Assembly (NCBI GenBank): GCA_964473735.1
Contig: CAYYQD010000023.1
Span: 1 to 24,422, forward strand
Direction of reading: 5' to 3'
From: JAADCS01 sp964473735
GTDB lineage: Bacteria > Hydrothermota > Hydrothermia > LBFQ01
DNA: 24,422 nucleotides
Positions 7,234-15,405 of this stretch are shown in pieces. Position 1 is the stretch's first letter. The number at the start of each line of letters is the position of its first letter. A model generated the notes under the pieces. It was not told the DNA's origin. It saw only the letters and a list, made by a program, of their open reading frames with translations, and did not search any database. A program made the translations under genes and the position numbers.

Positions 7234-7629
7234 CTATTCCCCGGGCGGACTTATCAGTACCTTAACGTCCTTAACGACCACCTTTCCAGCCCGTTTGAAG
7301 TGCAACACCAGAGTGAAGGTTTTGCCCTCCGATAGGGTCTCCTTCAAACCTATGAGCATAACGTGGTAGCCTCCGGGCTTGAAAATAAGTTTCCCCTTGG
7401 CCGGTACGACCACGAAGGGAACGTGTCTCATCCCCAGCTTTCCGTTGCCGGCGTCGTAGGTCTCGTGTATCTCAACCTTACGGGCTATGTCCTCTACAAC
7501 CGAGGCGGCGTACAGGGTGTCGGGTCTATCGGAGTCGTTCTGTACCACGAAGTAGGCGGCGGAGTTTCCCCCCTTCATCCCGGGTCTGGCCCACGCTTCC
7601 GATACGGTCAAACTCAAGAGCATCAACAT
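7234..7629 (-). CDS. PCu(A)C-type periplasmic copper chaperone
   Basis: A 131-residue protein of the DUF461/PCu(A)C family, which carries Cu(I) in the periplasm to cytochrome c oxidase. The metal-binding pattern is intact: His55 (VEIHET), Met67 (LGMRHV), then 21 residues to His89 and Met91 in FKPGGYHVML. The N-terminus MLMLLSLTVSEAWA gives a very short, uncharged signal peptide ending in an A-x-A site; an in-frame stop just upstream rules out a longer one. TAGAAT ends 8 nt before the ATG, so the message is probably leaderless. It shares a transcript with mutS2. It suggests that a copper-dependent terminal oxidase is encoded elsewhere in the genome. Confidence 0.9.
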   Translation of the reverse strand: MLMLLSLTVSEAWARPGMKGGNSAAYFVVQNDSDRPDTLYAASVVEDIARKVEIHETYDAGNGKLGMRHVPFVVVPAKGKLIFKPGGYHVMLIGLKETLSEGKTFTLVLHFKRAGKVVVKDVKVLISPPGE

Positions 7630-7637
7630 GTTAGACT

Positions 7638-7643
7638 ATTCTA
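7638..7643 (-). promoter_or_regulatory. -10 box for copper chaperone - mutS2 operon (leaderless)
   Basis: TAGAAT preceded by GACCG on the minus strand, with 8 nt to the ATG. The same CCGTA-start context occurs before sufB and slyD. Confidence 0.65.
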
Positions 7644-7792
7644 CGGTCGTTTCCTGACCTGTAGAACGGGGCCAATCTAAGTAATAGCGTCAAACCAACC
7701 GACCGTTAGATTTTCCCTTGATCCGATTGTGGGTGAGAATCCTATTATTGTACCGGTCCGGCTGACGGATACGGCCTCCCCGTGATGGTAGG

Positions 7793-7830
7793 GGTATCAC
7801 TCTGGGTACGAATCTTGTAAAAGTGGTACC
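7793..7830 (+). repeat. 38-nt hairpin repeat, copy B
   Basis: GGTATCACT pairs with AGTGGTACC (9 bp) around a loop starting CTGGGTACGAATCT. Position 5/34 is a T-G wobble, intermediate between copies A and C. The seven bases after it (GGGCCTT) match copy C (GGACCTT) at all but one position. Confidence 0.85.
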
Positions 7831-8028
7831 GGGCCTTTCCACGGGAATTGGGAAATTTCTGTTTCCCGCTAAGGGGACGGTTTTAGTGAGGCCGGAGGAT
7901 AATACCGCAGGATCGTTATTCCTCCTGACAACGACAACCGGAAGGATGGGGATGGAATGGCATACAGGGTAGCCCTGAGCGTATCAATTGTAGCGTCCCA
8001 CTTTCTACCGCATCGTTGTTATGAGGGG

Positions 8029-8128
8029 NNNNNNNNNNNNNNNNNNNNNNNNNNNNNNNNNNNNNNNNNNNNNNNNNNNNNNNNNNNNNNNNNNNNNNNN
8101 NNNNNNNNNNNNNNNNNNNNNNNNNNNN
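8029..8128. other. Assembly gap (100 N)
   Basis: Exactly 100 undetermined bases, the conventional length for a scaffold join of unknown size. The true distance between its flanks is unknown. Confidence 0.99.
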
Positions 8129-8263
8129 ATGACGGTATCTCTCCGGACAGGGCTCTACGATAACAGCATCGGACTCCCACGGGGCACGGTACGGTGAGGA
8201 TTATGCCCCGGCAATTCCGTTTTTTCGGGTGCAACGCACCGCCAAAAATAGCGGGTATTACCA

Positions 8264-8269
8264 TAAAAT
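8264..8269 (+). promoter_or_regulatory. -10 box for the subtilase gene
   Basis: TAAAAT, predicting a start of transcription near 8276 and a leader of about 17 nt that contains AGGAGG (8282-8287), 5 nt before the ATG. Just upstream is the small palindrome GGTATTACC (8254-8262), a possible operator. Confidence 0.5.
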
Positions 8270-8292
8270 AGTTGGCCGCACAGGAGGGTAAG

Positions 8293-11067
8293 ATGGTTCC
8301 CGTAGTAATAGCAAACGCTATCATCGGAAACGCTCTAAAGGAGCACCTCCGGAAGGCATCTCCCGGAGAGAGGATACCCGTGATAGTGTATCTGAAACGT
8401 CAGCCCGATTACGCCTCCTTCCTGCGCAGCCATCCCACCAAGAGCGCCCGCAAGAGGGACGTGAAGGGCTTCTTCGCCGACGTCAAAGCCCTCGCCCGCG
8501 AGACTCAAGCCCCTCTCCTATCCTATCTAACGAGCCTTGGAATAACGGAGTACAGGTCCTTCTGGATAAACAACGCCGTAGCCCTGTCCGCCACGCCGGA
8601 GCAGATAGTTAGAATATCCGAGCGGGAGGACGTTCTGGAGATAACCCTTGACCGCAGGATTCCGCTACCCCCCGTCAGGCGGCACGACGGGGATATAAGG
8701 CCGGACGCCGTAGCCTCCTGGGGTATAAGCAAGATAATGGCCGATTCGGTGTGGATAAAGCTGGGCTATACCGGGCACGGCGTCCTGATCGGCTCCATGG
8801 ACACCGGTGTGATGGCCGACCATCCCGCCCTCGTCGGCAAGGTGGCCCTGTGGTACGACCCCTTCGGCGGTTCCCCGACCCCGACAGACGAAGGGGGACC
8901 CTGCGTGTATCACGGTACCCATACCATAGGTACCATGGTAGGGGGAGACGGACCCGACGCCTTCGCCGAGGACATAGGGGTGGCCCCGGGGGCGAGGGTC
9001 GCGGCGGTAAAGATATTCGGTGTGGATGCCGGCAGCTGCGTGGCTACTTACTCCTCCATCACCGAGGGTTTCCAGAAGTTCGTGGAGTGGAAGGTGGATA
9101 GCGGGTACAACATAGTGGCGGTCAGCAACTCTTGGGGGAGCGACAGCACCACGGACCTGTGGTTCTGGGACAAGGTGCAGGCCTGGAGGGCAGCCGACAT
9201 AATACCGGTCTTCGCCAACGGGAACGAAGGGCCCGGAAGCGGTACGGCCAACACACCCGGCAACTACCCTCTGGTCATAGGTGTGGGTGCCACCGATAAC
9301 GGCGATAACGTGGCCGACTTCTCCTCCCGCGGTCCCGCCCCGAACCAGTCCCCGTGGAACGATACTACCTACTGGCCCCGTAGCGACTGGAACCTGATAA
9401 AGCCCAACATAGCAGCCCCCGGCGTGAGCATATACTCCTCCGTGGGAAGTAGCGACTACGCCATATACGACGGCACCTCTATGGCCACACCCCACGTCAC
9501 CGGCGTGATAGCCCTCATGTACGAACGCAACCCCAACCTTGACTTCACGACGGTCTATAACATCCTTTTAGACAGTGCGGACCATTACGGGGACTGCTCC
9601 AGCTATCCCAACAACAGCTGCGGGTGGGGAAGGTTGAACGCCTACAGGAGCGTCTTAGGGACCCCTCCGGCCCCCTACCCCCACGTGGTGAAGGTGCGCA
9701 GCCGCCTGGACGATTCGGCCGGGGACGGGGACGGACGCTTTGATCCGGGCGAGACCGCCAACCTGTACGTCACCCTGAGGAACATCGGGGGAGCCGACGC
9801 CGTCAACGTTCAGGCCACCTTAACTTCTACGATCCCCAGCGCTCACGTGATAGACGGAACGGCCTCCTTCGGGACCATCTCCCCCTCCGACAGCGCGAAC
9901 AACTCCGCGGACCCCTTCGTCATATCCCTTGACAGCTCGGCCCTGGTGGGTCGGTACGCCGTTTTCCGTATGGTCTTGAGCTACAACTCCGGATCCTACA
10001 ACGATACCTTCATGCTCTACTTCCTGATAGGCAACCCCATAGACATGATAGTAATAGACACCGGAACGGCCCTCCTCGGGATAAGTGCCCTGACCGGGGG
10101 CATAGGCTCCCACAACTCCGACACGGCCGGTCCCGGGTTCGTCTTTCCGGAGGGCGGGAGCAACCTGCTGGCGTACGCCGGTGTGGCCTTTGGAAACTCC
10201 CCCGACTATCTGGTTGATTCGTGGATAACGAACGATTTAAGCCACTACTGGGGAGGCGTCCTGTGGGACGTACCCCGGATGGGGGACCAGCACGGATCCG
10301 CCGGATACTCCGACGCTTCCCATCCCCTCGCTAAAGGGATAAGGCTGGACGTGGACGCCTACGCTTACGACTCCATACGTCCCAACTGGGTATTCCTACG
10401 GTACAGGCTCATAAACGAGGGTTCCTCAACCGTGAGCGGTCTCTACTTAGGCATATTCGCCGACTTCCAGATACCCGGATGGAGCTCCTCCGAGGCCGTG
10501 GCCGTAGACAGCGCCCTCAACTTAGCCTACGTTTACGATGCGGACTCCGTGCGACCCTACGGTGCTGGCGTGGCTGTGGTGAGCGACGTGCCCATCGCCA
10601 ACCTTGGCAGCTTCAACCAAACCAACTTCTACGGCCTTCCGAGCGATTCCTCCAAATGGGTGTATCTCAACGGCACGGTCAGAAACGAGAGCTGCCCCGT
10701 GGATTGCGGTGTGATAGCCTCAACCGGCCCCTTTACCCTTACCCCCGGAGACACGGTGAGCGTCACCTTCGCCTTCGTCGGTCTGGAGGACGTCTCCACC
10801 GGTGCGAGGGAGCTGGCCGGGGTCGTTCAGCCGAAGGTGAGAGTCTCCGTAAGGGACGGCAGGGTTGAGGTCAGGGTGAGGAGCGTGGAGGGGGCCTCCG
10901 TATCTCTGCGCCTCTACTCCGCCTCTGGACGGCTGATCTCCCAGCTATATTCCGGTCCCTCCCACGGAGAGGATACCTTCAGGAGCGGGAAACTGCCGGC
11001 CGGAGCCTACATCCTGTACGCTAAGGTTCAGGGTAGAACGGTGTTGCGCCGATTCGTCGTAAGATGA
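8293..11067 (+). CDS. Secreted subtilisin-like serine protease with C-terminal sorting domain
   Basis: A 924-residue S8 peptidase. An N-terminal propeptide-like region (about 15-130) precedes the catalytic domain, whose triad is Asp170 (SMDTGV), His207 (HGTHTIGT) and Ser396 (GTSMATPHVTG), with ANGNEG supplying the oxyanion Asn. Then come a CARDB/Ig-like segment (about 465-580), a central region of unknown fold, and a C-terminal domain (SLRLYSASGRLISQLYSG ... LPAGAYILYAK ... FVVR) that resembles type IX secretion or FlgD-like sorting domains. The ATG at 8293 is chosen for AGGAGG 5 nt upstream; a longer frame adds seven unlikely residues. The signal peptide is weak and uncharged (MVPVVIANAIIGNA). 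It is probably an extracellular or surface protease for peptide scavenging. It stands alone and converges with the plsC-rpsA-GWxTD operon. Confidence 0.93.
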   Translation: MVPVVIANAIIGNALKEHLRKASPGERIPVIVYLKRQPDYASFLRSHPTKSARKRDVKGFFADVKALARETQAPLLSYLTSLGITEYRSFWINNAVALSATPEQIVRISEREDVLEITLDRRIPLPPVRRHDGDIRPDAVASWGISKIMADSVWIKLGYTGHGVLIGSMDTGVMADHPALVGKVALWYDPFGGSPTPTDEGGPCVYHGTHTIGTMVGGDGPDAFAEDIGVAPGARVAAVKIFGVDAGSCVATYSSITEGFQKFVEWKVDSGYNIVAVSNSWGSDSTTDLWFWDKVQAWRAADIIPVFANGNEGPGSGTANTPGNYPLVIGVGATDNGDNVADFSSRGPAPNQSPWNDTTYWPRSDWNLIKPNIAAPGVSIYSSVGSSDYAIYDGTSMATPHVTGVIALMYERNPNLDFTTVYNILLDSADHYGDCSSYPNNSCGWGRLNAYRSVLGTPPAPYPHVVKVRSRLDDSAGDGDGRFDPGETANLYVTLRNIGGADAVNVQATLTSTIPSAHVIDGTASFGTISPSDSANNSADPFVISLDSSALVGRYAVFRMVLSYNSGSYNDTFMLYFLIGNPIDMIVIDTGTALLGISALTGGIGSHNSDTAGPGFVFPEGGSNLLAYAGVAFGNSPDYLVDSWITNDLSHYWGGVLWDVPRMGDQHGSAGYSDASHPLAKGIRLDVDAYAYDSIRPNWVFLRYRLINEGSSTVSGLYLGIFADFQIPGWSSSEAVAVDSALNLAYVYDADSVRPYGAGVAVVSDVPIANLGSFNQTNFYGLPSDSSKWVYLNGTVRNESCPVDCGVIASTGPFTLTPGDTVSVTFAFVGLEDVSTGARELAGVVQPKVRVSVRDGRVEVRVRSVEGASVSLRLYSASGRLISQLYSGPSHGEDTFRSGKLPAGAYILYAKVQGRTVLRRFVVR

Positions 11068-11078
11068 CTGACGGGTGG

Positions 11079-11092
11079 GGGGCTCCGGCCCC
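11079..11092. terminator. GC-rich hairpin between convergent genes
   Basis: GGGGC-TCCG-GCCCC: a 5-bp stem closed by a UNCG-type tetraloop, in the 30-nt gap between the subtilase stop and the GWxTD stop. No T-run follows on either strand, so it may be a 3' stabiliser or a weak bidirectional terminator. Confidence 0.45.
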
Positions 11093-11097
11093 TCACC

Positions 11098-12123
11098 TTA
11101 TCTTATCGTATCAAGGTAGCTCTCCGGAACCAATCTGTAATCTCCGGTGCCATCAAAATCAACGAAGACGAACACCTTACCGAGGCGGTGGTAGTACCAT
11201 ATCTCGTACGGCTTTCCCTCCATCCTGTAGGGATAGGACTCCACCTCGTCCGGAGGGCCGAATTTGGTATATACCAGAGCCCTGTCCGAGACCTTCGCCC
11301 TGAAAGAGCTGGGAAAGAGCCTCATCGCCGTGTAGAGCCTCTCCATGAACTCCTCCTCCGCCTTCTTCCCCCCCCTCTTCTCCCAGAACTTATCCCATGC
11401 CTCCTCCCGTTTATCCTTAGGGGCTTTGGATAGGACCTTGGTCTCCTCCGGGCCAAAGACGAAGTTCAGGACGGCCAGGAGGACCTTGAAGTCCCTGTCG
11501 TTGCTCAGGTTGAACTGGTTAAAGAGGGTCTCCGTTTCCCGCTTGAGACCGTTGACCTCGGCAAGGAACCTGACCTTACCGTAGGACAGGTCCTCCTTAG
11601 GTATCAGGAAGGAGATAACCGTGTCCTTCTCCGCGGTAAATTCGGGCAGGTCGTACATCCTCTTCCTGCTCCACTGTTTCGCTATTCCAAAGCGGGCCTT
11701 GACCTCTATACGTTTTTTCGGTGAGACGAGCAGGGAAAGGACCACGCCGCTGTCCGCGTACTCGTAGTTAAGGCTGGAGAGGAGGAAGTCCCTACCCTGT
11801 GGAAGGCTCTTTTCCTTTATTCGCTTTATCACCTCGCCGGAGTTCTCATCGCCCAGCTCCGCCACTATCTTAAACCTGTCCCCTTGAAAGGTACATCTCA
11901 CGCTGTCCCTTATGAGGGTGTAGGGACCGAAGTCCTTAGCGTAAAGCTTCCGGTACTCAACCCTACTACATTTGCCATTCACCTTGAGGGAAATACGCCA
12001 GCGGAGGGTGTCCCTCTTCCTGACGAAACGGCGGGCAGGGGCGACCATCTTGGCCACCACCACCGTGCTATCCCTGTAGAAGAACTGCTGTACGGCGAAT
12101 ATAAGCCCCTGCCCGAAGAACAT
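11098..12123 (-). CDS. GWxTD domain-containing protein
   Basis: A 341-residue protein. The C-terminal 80 residues match the GWxTD domain (DRALVYTKFGPPDEVESYP, then GKPYEIWYYHRLGKVFVFVDFDGTGDYRLV), preceded by the family's WDKFWEKR stretch. The function of this domain is unknown; it is seen in envelope-associated proteins of FCB-type bacteria. The start is fixed by abutment: ATG directly follows the rpsA stop and GGAGGAG lies just upstream. The N-terminus MFFGQGLIFAVQQFFYRDST allows only a short, uncharged hydrophobic leader before the family's first beta strand. It is the last gene after plsC and rpsA and should be translationally coupled to rpsA. Confidence 0.88.
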   Translation of the reverse strand: MFFGQGLIFAVQQFFYRDSTVVVAKMVAPARRFVRKRDTLRWRISLKVNGKCSRVEYRKLYAKDFGPYTLIRDSVRCTFQGDRFKIVAELGDENSGEVIKRIKEKSLPQGRDFLLSSLNYEYADSGVVLSLLVSPKKRIEVKARFGIAKQWSRKRMYDLPEFTAEKDTVISFLIPKEDLSYGKVRFLAEVNGLKRETETLFNQFNLSNDRDFKVLLAVLNFVFGPEETKVLSKAPKDKREEAWDKFWEKRGGKKAEEEFMERLYTAMRLFPSSFRAKVSDRALVYTKFGPPDEVESYPYRMEGKPYEIWYYHRLGKVFVFVDFDGTGDYRLVPESYLDTIR

Positions 12124-13848
12124 TTACTCCTCCTTCATCTTCTTCAGGTGCTCCATCTCGCTCTTGAGGATGTCCCCCAAGGTGACGACGGCCTTCTCCT
12201 TCTTCATCCTCTTGGCCACCCTCTCAATGTCCCTCTTCTCCTCCGCCTTCTCCTGTTCGCGAAGCATGCGGGCGTACATCTTCTCGGAGAAGATTATCCT
12301 CTTACGGTTGGGCTCCACGGATAGAACGGCGACGTTGAGGTCAACCCCTACATCGTAATCCGTAGGCCTCCTGTTTCTGGAAACCAGCTGGGATTTGGGT
12401 ATGAAGCCCTCTATCTCGTACCCGTCCCCCTTCAGGGATACTATGAGGCCGGCCTCGGATGCCCCCTTGACCTTAACGGTGACGGCTGTACCTTCGGCGA
12501 GCTGCTCCTGTATCTTGGGCCAGGGGTTCTCCGTGAGATGCTTGAGGGAGAGCTCAACGAACCTCTGCTTGTCGTCTATACCTATGACCTTGAAGGTGGC
12601 CGTCTTACCCTTCTTCAGGACCTCGGAGGGGTGCCGGAACTTCTTGGTCCAGGATATGTTGGAGACGTGGAGGTAGCCCACTAACCCGTCGGGGAGCTCC
12701 ACGAAGGCCCCGTACTGGTCAAAGTCGTATATCTTACCCTCAACGACCGTCCCTATGGCGTACCTCTCCTCAACCGTCGTCCACGGGTCGGGCTGGGTCT
12801 GTTTGATGCCCAGGGATATGCGCTGCCTCTCAACGTCCACGTTGAGTACCACGGCCTCTATCTCCTGACCCTCCTCCAGGATCTCGGAGGGATGTGAGGG
12901 GGGACGGCCCCACTTCATCTCGCTGATATGTACGAGACCTTCAACTCCCGGCTCCAGCTCCACGAAGGCCCCGTAATCCACTATCCGCTTTACGGTACCT
13001 TTAACCCTGGAGCCGATAGGGTACTTCTCGGCCACGCTCTCCCACGGATGGGGGAGGAGCTGCTTCACGGACAGGGAAATGCGTTTCTTCTCCGGGTCTA
13101 CGTCAAGGACCTTCGCCGTTATCTCCTGCCCCAGCTGGACCAGGTCCTCTATCTTCTTGGGCCTGTGCCACGCCAGTTCGCTGATATGCACGAAGCCCTC
13201 AACCCCACCTATATCCACGAAGATACCGTGCTCTATGATGCCGGAGACGTGGCCGCTGACGACCATACCGGGCTTGAGCTCGGCCAGGCGCTTCTTTATG
13301 GCTATCTCCTCCTCCTCAAGGGCGTCCTTGCGGGAGACGATTATGGTCTTCCTCTGCCTGTCGGCCTTTATTACCTTAACCCGTATGGTCTTACCTACGG
13401 AGAGCGTCCGGGTGCGCCCCACGTCCCCGGATAGGGACCTCGGCATGAAGGCCTCCACCCCGAAGATATTCACCATGAATCCACCCTTAACCCGCTTCGT
13501 TATACGTCCCTCTATAAGCTCGCCGGACTGGAAGACCTCCCATATCTTGTCCCACGCCTTCTCAAAGTCCGCCTTGTACTTGGAGAGCTTCACCCCTTTC
13601 GTCCCCTCGGCCTTCTCTACGTACACTAAGACCTTCTCCCCTATCTTTGGAATGCGGTCCCCGAACTCCGATAGGGGTACGACCCCTTCGGACTTACCGC
13701 CGATGTCTATGAAGACGAGGTCGCCCTCCACTTTGACGACGACCCCCTCCACCAGCTCCCCCTCCTTGGGAAGCTGCATACCCTCTACGCCTTCCTTCAG
13801 CAGATCCTCCGGAAGCTCCTCTATCTCTTTTAGAAGATCAAGCTCCAT
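12124..13848 (-). CDS. rpsA: 30S ribosomal protein S1 (six S1 domains)
   Basis: A 574-residue RNA-binding protein that recruits structured mRNAs to the 30S subunit. I count six S1 (OB-fold) domains, beginning near residues 30, 110, 195, 280, 365 and 450. Domains 3 and 4 are the most canonical (GIFVDIGGVEGFVHISEL; GAFVELEPGVEGLVHISEM). Domain 6 is more divergent. A charged tail of about 55 residues ends the protein. AAGGAGG spans the plsC stop and lies about 8 nt before the ATG. Because most operon-leading mRNAs here look leaderless, S1-dependent initiation may matter mainly for internal genes. That is inference. Confidence 0.95.
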   Translation of the reverse strand: MELDLLKEIEELPEDLLKEGVEGMQLPKEGELVEGVVVKVEGDLVFIDIGGKSEGVVPLSEFGDRIPKIGEKVLVYVEKAEGTKGVKLSKYKADFEKAWDKIWEVFQSGELIEGRITKRVKGGFMVNIFGVEAFMPRSLSGDVGRTRTLSVGKTIRVKVIKADRQRKTIIVSRKDALEEEEIAIKKRLAELKPGMVVSGHVSGIIEHGIFVDIGGVEGFVHISELAWHRPKKIEDLVQLGQEITAKVLDVDPEKKRISLSVKQLLPHPWESVAEKYPIGSRVKGTVKRIVDYGAFVELEPGVEGLVHISEMKWGRPPSHPSEILEEGQEIEAVVLNVDVERQRISLGIKQTQPDPWTTVEERYAIGTVVEGKIYDFDQYGAFVELPDGLVGYLHVSNISWTKKFRHPSEVLKKGKTATFKVIGIDDKQRFVELSLKHLTENPWPKIQEQLAEGTAVTVKVKGASEAGLIVSLKGDGYEIEGFIPKSQLVSRNRRPTDYDVGVDLNVAVLSVEPNRKRIIFSEKMYARMLREQEKAEEKRDIERVAKRMKKEKAVVTLGDILKSEMEHLKKMKEE

Positions 13849-13853
13849 GACTC

Positions 13854-14450
13854 CTACCTCCTTTTTGTCTCCTTGAGTTCTAAAACCCGTTTTCTCAAAT
13901 CCAACAGCCTCTCCTCAAGCGAGGGGAGGAAGTCTTCCTCCGGTATATCGGCCGGGAGCATCGGCTCACCGAAGGCCACGGTAAAACCCTCTATCCAGGT
14001 GGGTACCACCCTGACCCTGTCCCTCACCTTTCCGTTGTAAGCTATCCACTTTATGCCTTTTCGGAGAGGGAGGAGCGGTCTGGACGTGCGGTTGCGGGTA
14101 CCCTCCGGGAATATCAGAATGGCAAAACCCCTATCAAGCAGCTCTAAGGCCAACAGAAGAGACCCCCTCGCTCCGGCGGACCTCTTTATGGGGTGGGCGT
14201 TGTACATCCTTATGATGGGGCCCAGAAGAGGCGTGAAGAGCTCCTCCTTCGCCATGAAGTGGAGCTCCCTCGGAAAAGCGGCAAACCCGAGGACGGGTGG
14301 ATCCCACGCGCTGCGGTGGTTTGAGGCCACTATCACCGGGCCGTCGGGGGGTAGGTTCTCCTTTCCTATCTCCCTGACACCCAAAACCCACCTAAAAACC
14401 GGGTACGTGAGAGCGTACGAAACCTTCCACTTAAAACTTGCTCCCTTCAA
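13854..14450 (-). CDS. plsC: 1-acyl-sn-glycerol-3-phosphate acyltransferase
   Basis: A 198-residue membrane-associated acyltransferase that makes phosphatidic acid from lysophosphatidic acid. It has the catalytic HX4D motif (NHRSAWD, His45 and Asp50) and the substrate-binding FPEGTRN (114-120). The start is TTG at 14450, with GGGGGAG 5 nt upstream; no -10 box lies close to it. The promoter is about 57 nt upstream, so this operon, unlike most here, has a leader with hairpins. plsC next to rpsA is a frequent bacterial arrangement. The last codons carry the rpsA Shine-Dalgarno. Confidence 0.93.
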   Translation of the reverse strand: MKGASFKWKVSYALTYPVFRWVLGVREIGKENLPPDGPVIVASNHRSAWDPPVLGFAAFPRELHFMAKEELFTPLLGPIIRMYNAHPIKRSAGARGSLLLALELLDRGFAILIFPEGTRNRTSRPLLPLRKGIKWIAYNGKVRDRVRVVPTWIEGFTVAFGEPMLPADIPEEDFLPSLEERLLDLRKRVLELKETKRR

Positions 14451-14455
14451 CTAAA

Positions 14456-14492
14456 CTCCCCCGATATCCCCAGAGGGGCCTCCGCCGGAGGC
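14456..14492 (-). promoter_or_regulatory. Structured 5' leader of the plsC-rpsA operon
   Basis: In transcript order: hairpin GCCTCC-GGC-GGAGGC (14492-14478), then CCCC-TCT-GGGG (14478-14468), then the Shine-Dalgarno GGGGGAG (14462-14456). The CCCC can pair with the nearby GGGG or, instead, with the Shine-Dalgarno, so the leader could switch between open and closed ribosome-binding states. Confidence 0.45.
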
Positions 14493-14506
14493 GGAGTTAG
14501 GCGGCT

Positions 14507-14512
14507 ATTATA
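14507..14512 (-). promoter_or_regulatory. -10 box for the plsC-rpsA-GWxTD operon
   Basis: Consensus TATAAT on the minus strand, between the patatin stop and the plsC start. It predicts a leader of about 50 nt. Confidence 0.6.
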
Positions 14513-14525
14513 AGGGGGAATCGGC

Positions 14526-15377
14526 CTAAAAGGATATGCGCCCTATAACCTCCTTAGCCTTCTCGTACCCACGTCGTTTCAGGTTCTCGTAGTTGCGGAC
14601 GTTGAAGTCAAGCAGGCCCACGTCGCGGGTGTCGGGTTCTATCAGGACGTCCGGGGGATGGGCCTCAAGAAGGTACTCCACCAGAGCACCCTGATAGGCC
14701 ACGAAAGACTCGGCCATGACCGATAGGGCGTTCCTGCGCCTCACGGAGAAGAGACGTGATAGACGGGACAGGAGGTTCTTTCTTCTGCGAAAGTACGGGA
14801 GTTTGACCTCCGTCTCGCCTTTGGGGAAGCGATCCAGAAGGTTTACGGCTACCACGAACTGGGCCCCCAACCTACGGGCGACCCTGACCGGTACCGGGTC
14901 TACGACCCCCCCATCTACGAGGGTCATACCCACGGACCTGAAGGTCAGGGCCTCAAATATACCCGGCAGACTCGCCGATACCCTCATCGCCGCCATGAGG
15001 CTGCCGCTGGATACGACCACCTCTCTCCGGGTCAAAATGTCGTAGGCGTTGGCTGCGTACCTTACCGGTAGCTCCTCTATCCTCATATTACCAACGTAGC
15101 GACGGAGGAACCCCTCAAACTTCTCCGAATTGAGTATCTCAACGGGGGTAAGGGAAGGGGACAGGAACTCCCTGTGGGGCATCATGGATATCTCCAGACC
15201 TATCCGCTCTATCAGTGGGACGGAGTACCCCGCGGCGTACAGTCCCCCTATTATCGCCCCTATACTGCACCCGACCACCATATCAAACCCTATGCCCTCC
15301 TCGTAAAAGGCTTTTAGTACCCCGATATGGGCCATCCCCTTCGCCCCTCCACCTCCGAGGACCAGCGCTCTTATCAT
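14526..15377 (-). CDS. Patatin-like phospholipase (RssA-type)
   Basis: A 283-residue serine lipid acyl hydrolase. It has the oxyanion glycine run with Lys (GGGGAKG, 8-14), nucleophile Ser38 in GCSIG (36-40) and the dyad Asp155 in VDGGVVDPVPV. The arrangement and length match the bacterial RssA/NTE-like branch, which hydrolyses phospholipids or lysophospholipids. The ATG at 15377 is 8 nt after TAGAAT on its strand, so the transcript is probably leaderless. It is divergent from the exonuclease gene across a 41-bp gap. It lies upstream of plsC on the same strand, but plsC has its own TATAAT. Confidence 0.92.
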   Translation of the reverse strand: MIRALVLGGGGAKGMAHIGVLKAFYEEGIGFDMVVGCSIGAIIGGLYAAGYSVPLIERIGLEISMMPHREFLSPSLTPVEILNSEKFEGFLRRYVGNMRIEELPVRYAANAYDILTRREVVVSSGSLMAAMRVSASLPGIFEALTFRSVGMTLVDGGVVDPVPVRVARRLGAQFVVAVNLLDRFPKGETEVKLPYFRRRKNLLSRLSRLFSVRRRNALSVMAESFVAYQGALVEYLLEAHPPDVLIEPDTRDVGLLDFNVRNYENLKRRGYEKAKEVIGRISF

Positions 15378-15385
15378 GCCCCCAT

Positions 15386-15391
15386 ATTCTA
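15386..15391 (-). promoter_or_regulatory. -10 box for the patatin gene (leaderless)
   Basis: TAGAAT preceded by CGG, with 8 nt to the ATG. It lies back to back with the exonuclease promoter, only 14 nt apart, so the two transcription bubbles may interfere. Confidence 0.65.
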
Positions 15392-15405
15392 CCGTTGCCC
15401 GAGTG

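Larger units (their letters stand above)
7630..8292. other. Divergent non-coding interval with hairpins and assembly gap
   Basis: No credible gene is seen. From left to right it holds the copper-chaperone promoter; the hairpin repeat copy B (7793-7830); a 6-bp hairpin GGGAAA-TTTCTG-TTTCCC (about 7847-7864); a near-perfect stem GGAGGA-TAA / TTA-T-TCCTCC (7894-7925); the gap of N; a hairpin GGTGC-AAC-GCACC (8228-8240); and the subtilase promoter. The series of stems looks like structured RNA or palindromic insertions. The open frame running through the N block has no support. Confidence 0.5.

Noticed and set aside
7957..8163. Open frame running through the N block
   Set aside because: Its continuity depends on undetermined bases; both ends lack coding character.
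8665..9495. Long open frame on the minus strand inside the subtilase gene
   Set aside because: It covers the conserved catalytic domain on the opposite strand and has low-complexity Gly/Val/His-rich content. High GC explains the lack of stops.
13079..13876. Ser/Thr/Pro-rich open frame opposite rpsA
   Set aside because: An antisense shadow of the S1 repeats, with no start signal and no recognisable domain.
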